Shown: positions 6,378-12,961 of the stretch, in pieces
Numbering within the stretch: the first letter of the stretch is position 1
Layout of the letters: every line of letters begins with the position of its first letter
Assembly (NCBI GenBank): GCA_964528155.1
Contig: CAZGRL010000092.1
Span: forward strand, 1-14,260
Length of the DNA: 14,260 bases
Direction of reading: 5' to 3'
DNA from: G001797105 sp964528155
Lineage (GTDB): Bacteria > Chloroflexota > Anaerolineae > Anaerolineales > E44-bin32
Made by a program: the position numbers and the translations under genes
The notes under the pieces: model-generated
The model's database searches: none
Seen by the model: the letters and a program-made list of their open reading frames with translations, nothing else
What the model was told of the DNA's origin: nothing

Positions 6378-6824
6378 TCAATCCGGCCGGATGGGGCGAA
6401 TGCCTCTGTAAACCCGCGGCCCGGACAGCGTCCGCAAGATCATCGACGCCGGACGGCCCAGCTTCTGTCCGAGTTGATTCGGCGACATCGGAGTGTTCCC
6501 GCTCGCCAGAAAGACCCGGAAGACGGCATTGATCAGACTCATTTTAGGCGACAGGTATCCTGGCTGGCGCGCGCAATGAGTGATCAAGACATTCTGGATC
6601 GCCGGCACGCGTGTTACCTCGGCCGTTTCCGGATCGATATGATCGACCAACGTGTCCTGGTGGACCGAGGCGTATGCCGCCTGGTGTTCCGGACACAGGT
6701 GGCTGCGCAGGTATACATCCAGCCCGCGATCCGCCCGCTCCCACCACTGGTAATCGATGTGGAATGGGGTATCGATGGTGGGGCGAACGAGGATGCTGAC
6801 GTTGCGCGGTTCCACGGCGGTCAA
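6378..6824 (-). CDS. Unrecognised protein with possible C-terminal HTH (148 residues)
   Basis: I do not recognise a family. The N-terminal part (about 12-60) has DTPFHIDYQWWERADRGLDVYLRSHLCPEHQ. The middle has a possible Cys/His set (HLCPEH, THCARQPGYLS). The C-terminus reads MSPNQLGQKLGRPASMILRTLSGPRVYRGIRP, which looks like a winged helix: MSPNQLGQKLG as first helices, PASMILRTL as recognition helix, YRGIRP as wing. The start is TTG 6824, overlapping the upstream gene's TGA (TTGA); GTG 6815 is an alternative. A GGGGA lies 6 nt before the TTG. The overlap points to a coupled pair with the 530-residue protein. A transcriptional or nucleic-acid role is inference. Confidence 0.75.
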   Translation of the reverse strand: MTAVEPRNVSILVRPTIDTPFHIDYQWWERADRGLDVYLRSHLCPEHQAAYASVHQDTLVDHIDPETAEVTRVPAIQNVLITHCARQPGYLSPKMSLINAVFRVFLASGNTPMSPNQLGQKLGRPASMILRTLSGPRVYRGIRPIRPD

Positions 6825-8413
6825 GATTGTCCCCAGGCTGAGTCTTCGAACCGCCAGTACAAGTCGCCGACGTGCACGTAGTAAGGACGGGTGACTAGCT
6901 CTGCGAAAATCGGCCCCGGCGGTAGGCGCCGCAGCACGTTGATTCCGGAATAAAGCGCTTGAGCATGCACTGCACTCTGCGGGTTCAGTTTTGCCAATTC
7001 GCGGAACACGTAGGCCACGAGGCGATCAAGCGGAAGATTGCGCTGGCTGCCGCGCGACCAGGCCTCGTCCAATGCCACCGGATCGATCAGACCGACGACC
7101 ATCAGATCGTCGTAAGCCGTCCCGACCGGCTGTTTGAGCATAGTAAAACCGAGCTGCCCCGAACCGGTGGGCGAGACTGTTCGGATCCAATCGTTGCGCC
7201 TGCGGCGGTCGACGGCCTGCACCTTCACCTCGCCCGGCTGATCGCCCTGGCGGACGCGGATCAACCCTCCAACCGGAACCTCATTCTCGCGATACCACTC
7301 GTCGAGACCGAAAACGTAGCGCTCGCTTCGGACGACCCATCCCGGGAATTTCTGGCCGGTGCGACCATCGACGAGGATGAAGCGGATTCTCGGCGCTTCG
7401 TACGCCGTCGGGAACATCGATCGCAGCCGGGACGATAGTGGCAGACTTCCAACTCGCCAGTGAGGGAAGATCACCGCCAGTTCGACTTCGTCCGGCGACG
7501 GCGCCTGGTGGGACAATGGGCTGAGCTCATCATCCAACAGCCGCTCGAGATCGAGCAAGTTCTCGGTCAGGACGCTGCGGTCGTAGGTGATCGGCGTGTA
7601 CTCGAGACGTGGCGGCGGGAACAGAACTTCAGGGGGCTCGAGCCTCTTCAAGAACCACAGGACTTTCCCCGCAGGCCCGACTTCGTCGAAACGACTGTCC
7701 TCCTGCAACGCGTAATCGAGGGAGAACGTTCTAAGCAGCGGATCGACATCATCCGGCATTTCGAGATGTTCGATCAGCGCATCGGTCGGCAGCGGGCCGC
7801 CGCCGGCCACGTCCAGAACCGCTTCGGCGAGGTTGAGATGGCCGACGTTGATCTCCGCCAACAGCGCCTTGGGGAACCAGCGACCGGCGATCCACACGAT
7901 GTCATCCGCCCGGCGCAGTCGCTCTTCAATCCGTGATTCGATCGCAGCGCCGAATCGGTCCACTACGGCGTCGGCTTCCGTCAACCGCTGAGCTTCGTCG
8001 GAAACCTCGAGGGGCTGATTGAGGACGTGGTCCTCCAGCCCCATGGCGAATTCGCGCTCGTCACCATCCCCGAACGACACACGCATCACACTGAACGGAC
8101 CGCGCTCTGGATTCTCACCCTGACGGATCCCGACAACTTCGCCGCTTTGGCCGGACAACGCCGGGAATGTCAGGCGCGCCCCGGTCTCGTACATCTCGGC
8201 CGGAACATAGACCGCAGCGCGCGCCGGTTCGGCGGCCGCGGTTTCTTCCTCGCGCCTCTGCAGACGCTGTTCCACCAACGCGTCAGCCATCTCGGCCGTC
8301 GTCAACGGGACCTCGCGCTCCAGAAGGAGGCCATAAATGAAATCGAGGTCGCGATCGTCGACGTCGAACTGAGACCAGTAGGCTTCTAGCGATGCTGGGG
8401 GAGACGAAATCAT
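6821..8413 (-). CDS. Large unrecognised protein, partner of the 148-residue protein (530 residues)
   Basis: Soluble protein with no signal peptide or membrane span and no family I can name. The N-terminus (about 8-55) is mostly helical, DLDFIYGLLLEREVPLTTAEMADALVEQRLQRREEE, and could be an HTH followed by a charged helix. Next comes a beta-rich stretch VYVPAEMYETGARLTFPALSGQSGEVVGIRQG. A central part contains ERLRRADDIVWIAGRWFPKALL and ELAVIFPHWRVGSLPLSSRLRSMFP. A beta-barrel-like part, RIRFILVDGRTGQKFPGWVVRSERYVFGLDEWYRENEVPVGGLIRV, precedes the helical C-terminus (AYVFRELAKLNPQSAVHAQALYSGINVLRRL). No catalytic signature seen. ATG 8413 lacks a strong ribosome binding site. Clear coding composition and the 4-nt overlap with the next gene support it as real. 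Confidence 0.8.
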   Translation of the reverse strand: MISSPPASLEAYWSQFDVDDRDLDFIYGLLLEREVPLTTAEMADALVEQRLQRREEETAAAEPARAAVYVPAEMYETGARLTFPALSGQSGEVVGIRQGENPERGPFSVMRVSFGDGDEREFAMGLEDHVLNQPLEVSDEAQRLTEADAVVDRFGAAIESRIEERLRRADDIVWIAGRWFPKALLAEINVGHLNLAEAVLDVAGGGPLPTDALIEHLEMPDDVDPLLRTFSLDYALQEDSRFDEVGPAGKVLWFLKRLEPPEVLFPPPRLEYTPITYDRSVLTENLLDLERLLDDELSPLSHQAPSPDEVELAVIFPHWRVGSLPLSSRLRSMFPTAYEAPRIRFILVDGRTGQKFPGWVVRSERYVFGLDEWYRENEVPVGGLIRVRQGDQPGEVKVQAVDRRRRNDWIRTVSPTGSGQLGFTMLKQPVGTAYDDLMVVGLIDPVALDEAWSRGSQRNLPLDRLVAYVFRELAKLNPQSAVHAQALYSGINVLRRLPPGPIFAELVTRPYYVHVGDLYWRFEDSAWGQS

Positions 8414-8428
8414 GTTGTCGAGAAACAG

Positions 8429-8457
8429 TTCCCGGAGCCAGGTTACGACATTATACT
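8429..8457 (+). promoter_or_regulatory. Possible promoter of the DUF2007-like gene
   Basis: A good -10 TATACT (8452-8457) with a poor -35 TTCCCG (8429-8434) at 17 bp, 23 bp upstream of the ATG. It lies in the 66-bp gap between divergent genes, so the opposite promoter must overlap it. Confidence 0.4.
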
Positions 8458-8479
8458 ACACGGGTATGAAGGAGGGCGA

Positions 8480-8740
8480 ATGGGCGACAAGATCGTGACG
8501 GTTGAGAGTGTCAACGGAATGCTCGAAGCCGAGATTTTGCGCGGCCTGCTTGAGTCGAGCGGCGTGCAGGTATGGCTTTCGCACGAGGCGGCCGGAACTG
8601 CCATCGGAATCAACATCGCCCCTTTGGGTAACGTGGACATCATGGTCCAGGAACGCGACCTTGAGCAGGCACGCCAGGTGCTGGATGACTATCACGCCGG
8701 ACGTCTGGAAGTCGACGACTCTGGCGAGAACCAAGCCTGA
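8480..8740 (+). CDS. DUF2007-like small protein
   Basis: 86 residues: MGDKIVTVESVNGMLEAEILRGLLESSGVQVWLSHEAAGT..., a segment GNVDIMVQERDLEQARQVLDDY, and an acidic tail. The order 'a short strand, a helix that selects between two molecules (EAEILRGLLESSGV), strand, then V-x-V-x-x-x-D-x-x-x-A-x-x-(I/V)L' is that of DUF2007, an ACT-like small domain of unknown role often called putative signal-transducing protein. AAGGAGGG sits just before the ATG. It is transcribed alone, divergent from the unknown pair and convergent with the peptidase gene. Confidence 0.85.
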   Translation: MGDKIVTVESVNGMLEAEILRGLLESSGVQVWLSHEAAGTAIGINIAPLGNVDIMVQERDLEQARQVLDDYHAGRLEVDDSGENQA

Positions 8741-8793
8741 CCGCGCGTTCGCCGCATAGCCTCGCCGGCGCACAGCGATCTCACCTCAAGCGA

Positions 8794-10215
8794 CTAGGGA
8801 AACGCCTGCTCGGTCCACTCGATCGGATCGACCGGCACGCCTCCCACCCACACCTCCCAGTGCAAATGCGGGCCAGTGACGCGACCGGTCCCTCCCACCA
8901 GGCCGATCGTCTGCCCTGTTTCAACGCGGTCCCCGACGGCAACCTCAAACTCAGATTGGTGCAGGTAGGCCGTGAAGATTCCCCAACCATGATCAATGAT
9001 GGTCGTGTTGCCACGGACCTTGAGCTCCTGGGCAAGCACGACCCGGCCAGGTGCAGGAGCGGTGATCGGAGTCCCGGTGCCGCCGTAGAAATCCAGGCCC
9101 GAGTGATAGTAGTTGTATCCGGTGCCGTTGTAGTTGCGCCGGGAGCCGAACCGCGAAGGGAAGCTGTCGGTGTAGGAACCGGGGAACTGGAACGGCCCAT
9201 TCCAGGTTCGCTCGTCCGTCACCTGGGTGACGATCGAGGCGATAAGTTCGTCTTCCGGGCCGGTGTACTCGGGATCGATCGTCTCGGGTGGGACCGCCAG
9301 GATTGGATCGAAGGGATAGCCGCCGGAGGTCACGTGCACGGGCTGCGTGTAGGAGGCAAGCATCTCGCCTCCCTGCGTGGCGTAGGCGCGCAGTTCGAGG
9401 TCGTACAGGCCCGGATCCAGCAAAGCGTACACACCCTGTAGTGCGACCATGTGGGTGTCGTCCAGGGGGTGGAAGTTCAAGGGTTTGCCGTTGAGCTGGC
9501 CCTCGAGCCAAACCGGGCCCGGGCTCTCGACGTTCACCTCGACTGTGTGGCCCTGAACCGTCGGTGACGGCGTGACGTCAACACTCCCCAACGGGGCAGG
9601 CAGCGCCGTCGTATCCCGTGCCGTTCCGTCAAGCAGGATTAACTCGCCCGGCACGGCCCACAACCCCTCGCCGGGGGAAGTGTGCGCATGGACAAGCCAC
9701 GGATTGATCCCCGCGCGCGCGGCGATGGCCAGAGCCCCCTGCCCCGGATCGGTCTGCAGCGGCTGCGACTGCGCCAGCGCTTTGGAGCTTTCGGCGGATA
9801 CGGGGATGATGATCGGCTGCCCTAGATAGAGCCGGCTGGGGTTGAGGACTCGATTTAGGCGCGCCAGGGCCGGGCTCGGCACTCCGTAACGCATCGCCAG
9901 GCTGTCAAGTGTGTCCCCGAAACCGACGTCCTGCGTTTGCAGTTCGCCCTCTACGCCCTCGAATCCCGGGATGATCAGGCTCATGCCGGGGAAAATGGTG
10001 CTGTTCGAGGTCAGCCCGTTGAAGCTCGCCAGTGTTTCGACGTCCGTGCCGAAGACCTGGGCGATGCCCCAGAGTGTATCGCCTTCCTTGACAATGTAAG
10101 TCGGGCCCTGGGATTGTGCGCCGGCCGTCCCGGGCGGGAACAGGAGCACGCAAGCGCAGACTAGCGCCAGCAGGGAACGCAGGCGAAGGTGGATGGGGAA
10201 CGCGCTCTTTGCCAC
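8794..10215 (-). CDS. Exported LysM / M23 peptidase (peptidoglycan endopeptidase)
   Basis: 473 residues. Signal peptide about 1-33 (SLLALVCACVLLFPPG, cleavage near AGA-Q). LysM1 about 39-83 (YIVKEGDTLWGIAQVFGTDVETLASFNGL...IIPG). LysM2 about 95-138 (GFGDTLDSLAMRYGVPSPALARLNRVLNPSRLYLGQPIIIP). A middle region of about 225 residues with beta-sandwich character follows. The C-terminal M23 domain carries HSGLD (His371, Asp375), YLHQS (His419) and HLHWE (His450, His452), the complete zinc and catalytic set. It should bind glycan strands and cut peptide cross-links outside the membrane; the exact bond is not shown. The GTG at 10215 has only a weak ribosome binding site and a -10 box 9 nt away. It lies 20 bp past the terminator of the receiver gene. 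Confidence 0.94.
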   Translation of the reverse strand: MAKSAFPIHLRLRSLLALVCACVLLFPPGTAGAQSQGPTYIVKEGDTLWGIAQVFGTDVETLASFNGLTSNSTIFPGMSLIIPGFEGVEGELQTQDVGFGDTLDSLAMRYGVPSPALARLNRVLNPSRLYLGQPIIIPVSAESSKALAQSQPLQTDPGQGALAIAARAGINPWLVHAHTSPGEGLWAVPGELILLDGTARDTTALPAPLGSVDVTPSPTVQGHTVEVNVESPGPVWLEGQLNGKPLNFHPLDDTHMVALQGVYALLDPGLYDLELRAYATQGGEMLASYTQPVHVTSGGYPFDPILAVPPETIDPEYTGPEDELIASIVTQVTDERTWNGPFQFPGSYTDSFPSRFGSRRNYNGTGYNYYHSGLDFYGGTGTPITAPAPGRVVLAQELKVRGNTTIIDHGWGIFTAYLHQSEFEVAVGDRVETGQTIGLVGGTGRVTGPHLHWEVWVGGVPVDPIEWTEQAFP

Positions 10216-10224
10216 GGCCCTGAA

Positions 10225-10230
10225 ATTCTA
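10225..10230 (-). promoter_or_regulatory. Possible extended -10 of the peptidase gene
   Basis: On the minus strand TTGGTAGAAT contains TAGAAT with an upstream TG. Only 9 nt separate it from the GTG, so the transcript would start within 1-3 nt of the start codon, a nearly leaderless message. No -35 can be assigned because it would fall in the terminator hairpin. Confidence 0.35.
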
Positions 10231-10235
10231 CCAAC

Positions 10236-10262
10236 AAAAAGGGGGCGGCCATGGCCGCCCCC
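10236..10262 (-). terminator. Rho-independent terminator of the receiver gene
   Basis: Perfect 22-bp palindrome (10241-10262, arms GGGGGCGGCCA) followed on the minus strand by TTTTTG. It lies 29 bp after the stop of the single-domain response regulator and separates it from the peptidase gene. Confidence 0.88.
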
Positions 10263-10291
10263 TGCTCGATCCAGGCACACCTCTCGTGATA

Positions 10292-10672
10292 CTAGGCGCC
10301 AATGATCTTTTCGACGCTCTCCAGGAGCTCCTGGGGACCGAAGGGTTTGCTGATGTAGTCATCGACTTTGGCGATGTGCAGGCCGAGCACTTTGTCGATA
10401 GACTGCGCCTTGGCCGTCACGACAATCACCGGGATCTCGCGCAACTCGGAGTCGGCCTTGATCTGCTGGTAGACCTCCCAGCCGTCCATGTCGGGCATCA
10501 TCAAGTCGAGGAGCACAAGATCTGGCCGTTCTCTACGCACGGCCTCCAATCCTTCGACACCCCCATTGGCACCGATCACGTTGAAACCCTTGCGGCCCAA
10601 GATGAGCCGAACGAGGTCGATCATCTCCGGCTCGTCTTCGATACAGACGACCCGCTTCACATCTGCTGCCAT
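10292..10672 (-). CDS. Single-domain response regulator (CheY-like receiver)
   Basis: 126 residues, receiver domain only. It has VVCIEDEPEM (acidic pocket Glu12/Asp13), phosphoacceptor Asp56 in LVLLDLMMPDMDG, switch Thr86 in VIVVTAKAQ and Lys109 in YISKPFGP. The C-terminal helix QELLESVEKIIGA ends the protein, so there is no output domain. Such proteins work by protein contact or as phosphate shuttles. No kinase is encoded next to it, so it probably answers to one elsewhere. ATG 10672 follows a GAGGG site. It is a single-gene unit with its own promoter, upstream tandem repeats and terminator. Confidence 0.95.
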   Translation of the reverse strand: MAADVKRVVCIEDEPEMIDLVRLILGRKGFNVIGANGGVEGLEAVRRERPDLVLLDLMMPDMDGWEVYQQIKADSELREIPVIVVTAKAQSIDKVLGLHIAKVDDYISKPFGPQELLESVEKIIGA

Positions 10673-10705
10673 GCCACCCTCTTCGGGATCTGCGTTCGTT
10701 TTGGT

Positions 10706-10733
10706 AGTTTACCATAGCGGCAGCGCAGCGCAA
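10706..10733 (-). promoter_or_regulatory. Promoter of the receiver gene
   Basis: Minus strand TTGCGC (10728-10733) and TAAACT (10706-10711), 16 bp apart, 33 bp upstream of the ATG. The predicted transcript start is near 10699. Confidence 0.6.
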
Positions 10734-10752
10734 CGAGTTATTCTTCCTAGTT

Positions 10753-10780
10753 GTGACCTTTTGGTGACCTCCCGGTGACC
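10753..10780 (-). promoter_or_regulatory. Three GTGACC direct repeats at 11-bp spacing
   Basis: GTGACC occurs at 10753-10758, 10764-10769 and 10775-10780, each exactly 11 bp from the next. On the minus strand the array lies about 20 bp upstream of the receiver gene's -35 (roughly -54 to -81), an activator position. One helical turn per repeat is typical of OmpR/PhoB-family binding. The rest of the 10781-10966 gap shows no further feature I can support. Confidence 0.7.
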
Positions 10781-10966
10781 CCAGTCATAGCGCCGCAGAG
10801 GAGCAATAACAGCACATCTTGGTCCTCCCGGTGTGGGCCATGCCCGTTGCTTCGGCGGCTCGTCGGCACCTCTGGCGGGGCGCCCACAGGCCGCCTGCCC
10901 TCGCAACACAGGGGGCTGGCCCCAATGCGAAGTGTTCGGCGCTGGATCACGACTTTATTTTGACAG

Positions 10967-10995
10967 TTGACAAAGAAAGTCCGCCGGGCTAGACT
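10967..10995 (+). promoter_or_regulatory. Consensus sigma70 promoter of the ROK gene
   Basis: TTGACA (10967-10972) and TAGACT (10990-10995) with 17-bp spacing. A TTG start codon at 10967 would coincide with the -35 box, so the coding start must lie downstream of about 11002. Confidence 0.85.
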
Positions 10996-11029
10996 ACAAG
11001 CAATCCGGCGACACCGCCTGACCTTCCCG

Positions 11030-12310
11030 ATGCGGCCTGACCCCCTGACCCCTTCCCTAACCCTGCTTCAGAATGCGGACCGGAGCTCCGTGCGGGCCCA
11101 TAATCTGAGCCGCGTCCTCAGGCTCATCCACGAGACGGGTTCTATTTCTCGGGCGGCCATCGTACGCCGAACCGGGCTCAGCGCCACAACCGTCTCGGCC
11201 CTGACCAACTTGCTCCTGAGAAGCGGACTTGTGTGCGAAGCCGGGGAAGGCCAGTCTCGGGGCGGGCGCCCGCCGATCATGCTCCAATTCCAATATGATC
11301 ACCGGCACGTCCTGGGGATCGATATCGGCGCTTCCCACGTCAACTCGATCCTGATGGACCTCAAGGGAGGCATCGTCGCGCGAGAGACGGCCAGGTTCGA
11401 TTCCATCGGACAGCCTCAGCCGACGATCGACCTCGTCCATCGGCATGTCCGAGGGTTGATGTCGACCAAGTCCCTCGACTCAGCCGACATTCTCGGGATG
11501 GGCGTCGGCGTCCCCGCTCCGTTAGAGGGCGAAAGGCTTGATCGCGTCTCCGATGTGCTCATGCCCGCATGGAAGGATTTCGACTTCATCGGGGACTTGC
11601 GAGATTCGTTGGGCGTCCCGGTGTACCTCGAGAATGACGCCAATCTGGGTGCGATCGCCGAGAAGTGGTGGGGTAGCGGCCGGGGCGTGATGCATCTGGC
11701 TTACATCAAGCTCGGGACCGGTGTCGGCAGTGGGTTGATCATCAACAACGAGATCTATCGCGGGTTCGGCGGGACCGCGGGCGAGATCGGCCACACAACC
11801 ATCAACGCCGATGGGCCTCTCTGCCGCTGCGGAAATCGCGGCTGCATGGAGAGCTATGTCGGGATCCCTGCCCTCTTGGCCGAGGTCAAGCAACGCCGGC
11901 GGATGAACGGAGTCAGTGACGGGCCGATCCGGATCGAGGATGTCGTGCAGGCATCGGCTACCGACCCCATTTGCCGGGATGTCGTGCAAACCGCCGGCAA
12001 GCATCTAGGTATTGCGATCGCCAACCTGCTCAACCTCTTCAACCCCGAGCTCATCTTGCTCGGCGGAGATCTGGTCGGAGCCGGCGACGTCCTGATGGAT
12101 GCCGTCCGGGCAGCAGCCTCCGAGCGGGCGATTTCAAAAGCTTCGCGCGAGGCGACGATTGCGCTCAGCAGTCTGAAGGATGACGTTGTGGCAGTCGGCG
12201 CAGCCACCCTGGCCATCCACAACGCCTTCCAGCCCTCGCGCATGTTGTGGGTTCTTCAGCCGCATGACCAGGAGGAAGTACCCTTTGGCGCGCAACAGCA
12301 GGTTGTTTAG
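11030..12310 (+). CDS. ROK-family transcriptional regulator (NagC/XylR type)
   Basis: 426 residues from ATG 11030. N-terminal winged helix about 22-85 (RVLRLIHETGSISRAAIVRRTGLSATTVSALTNLLLRSGLV, wing GGRPP). Then the ROK fold with the phosphate loop LGIDIGASHVNSILMDLKGG, ENDANLGAIAEKWWG containing the catalytic Asp of ROK sugar kinases, GTGVGSGL, and the zinc motif GHTTINADGPLCRCGNRGCMESY (His plus three Cys). Such proteins repress sugar genes until a sugar or sugar phosphate binds. The kinase-like residues are largely kept, but the attached HTH argues for regulation as the main role. No clear ribosome binding site precedes 11030; GTG 11090 (after GGAG) is an alternative, but would leave few residues before the HTH. 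The next gene is a sugar-binding lipoprotein, its likely target. Confidence 0.93.
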   Translation: MRPDPLTPSLTLLQNADRSSVRAHNLSRVLRLIHETGSISRAAIVRRTGLSATTVSALTNLLLRSGLVCEAGEGQSRGGRPPIMLQFQYDHRHVLGIDIGASHVNSILMDLKGGIVARETARFDSIGQPQPTIDLVHRHVRGLMSTKSLDSADILGMGVGVPAPLEGERLDRVSDVLMPAWKDFDFIGDLRDSLGVPVYLENDANLGAIAEKWWGSGRGVMHLAYIKLGTGVGSGLIINNEIYRGFGGTAGEIGHTTINADGPLCRCGNRGCMESYVGIPALLAEVKQRRRMNGVSDGPIRIEDVVQASATDPICRDVVQTAGKHLGIAIANLLNLFNPELILLGGDLVGAGDVLMDAVRAAASERAISKASREATIALSSLKDDVVAVGAATLAIHNAFQPSRMLWVLQPHDQEEVPFGAQQQVV

Positions 12311-12961
12311 CGCCGGGGACTATCCGGAAGCTGTTTCGCTGTGTCGTTTTCGGCCTCGCCGTAATAGCAGAGCTCGGAGGCTGGATGGTAGAATGGCCAC
12401 CCATCGGAGCCACATCAACAACGGTCTTCGTTACGATCCAGCTGGAAAGACTTTGAGTAGTCCCCGCCCATCCGCGGCACTTTCACGGGCGCTGGGCTGA
12501 TTGCCGGGATGATGCGCTTCGCGTATGGAGACCGGCCGCCGGGGCACCATCTGTCTCCCGGGCTGTGCCATAGCCTCAATGTATCGATGTCATCCCGGGA
12601 ACGAGCCATGCCGGCAGACCCGTCCGAGGGTTTTCGCAAGGGACGATTGCCGAGCCGAACAAAGTGTAGCCGGCGAGACCGTCGTCATTCGGCAGAGTCC
12701 TCGGACTCGTGGGAGTTCGCTCTCATCGGGCTATCAGCCGGGCAGTCGGACGACACGTCTATCGCGACGTAGACAAGAACGTCCGTCAGCGAACTAGCGT
12801 CCATTCCCAGGTCTAATGCCTTCGTGGCTGGGACCTTTCCAGTGATCGCACACGTCGCGATCTCAGATCCGTGACGCACCAACAAGGAGGTGATACTGAC
12901 AGACACTAGAATCCTGACTTGATCAAACCTGATCGACCCCATTTAAAGAGGAGAAGAGCAC
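12311..12961. other. Long intergenic region upstream of the sugar-binding gene
   Basis: About 650 bp without a convincing gene on either strand: the open frames have poor starts, no ribosome binding sites and unnatural composition. Near its right end are a perfect Shine-Dalgarno-like AAGGAGGTGAT (12884-12894), a dyad (12919-12936) and the ribosome binding site of the next gene (GAGGAG, 12948-12953). The length is unusual for this compact window and suggests a regulatory leader, or remnants of a lost gene. Confidence 0.5.
12919..12936 (+). promoter_or_regulatory. Candidate operator (TTGATCA-AACC-TGATCGA)
   Basis: Inverted repeat of 7-bp arms with one mismatch and a 4-nt spacer, 25 bp before the ATG of the sugar-binding lipoprotein. 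It is a plausible site for the neighbouring ROK regulator, but no matching dyad was found in front of the ROK gene itself. Confidence 0.35.

Noticed and set aside
10967..11029. Upstream extension of the ROK gene from a TTG at 10967
   Set aside because: The TTG is the first half of the TTGACA -35 box of a consensus promoter, so this part is upstream of the transcript start.
12509..12797. Plus-strand frames of about 90 residues in the long intergenic region
   Set aside because: Arg/Ser/Pro-rich composition, no ribosome binding site and two competing frames over the same bases; typical of GC-rich non-coding DNA.
12884..12894. AAGGAGGTGAT as the 3' end of a 16S rRNA gene on the minus strand
   Set aside because: The neighbouring bases do not match the conserved end of 16S rRNA; only the anti-Shine-Dalgarno complement is shared.
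12685..12942. 85-residue minus-strand frame upstream of the sugar-binding gene
   Set aside because: No ribosome binding site, no recognisable family, and it overlaps the leader and dyad of the plus-strand gene.
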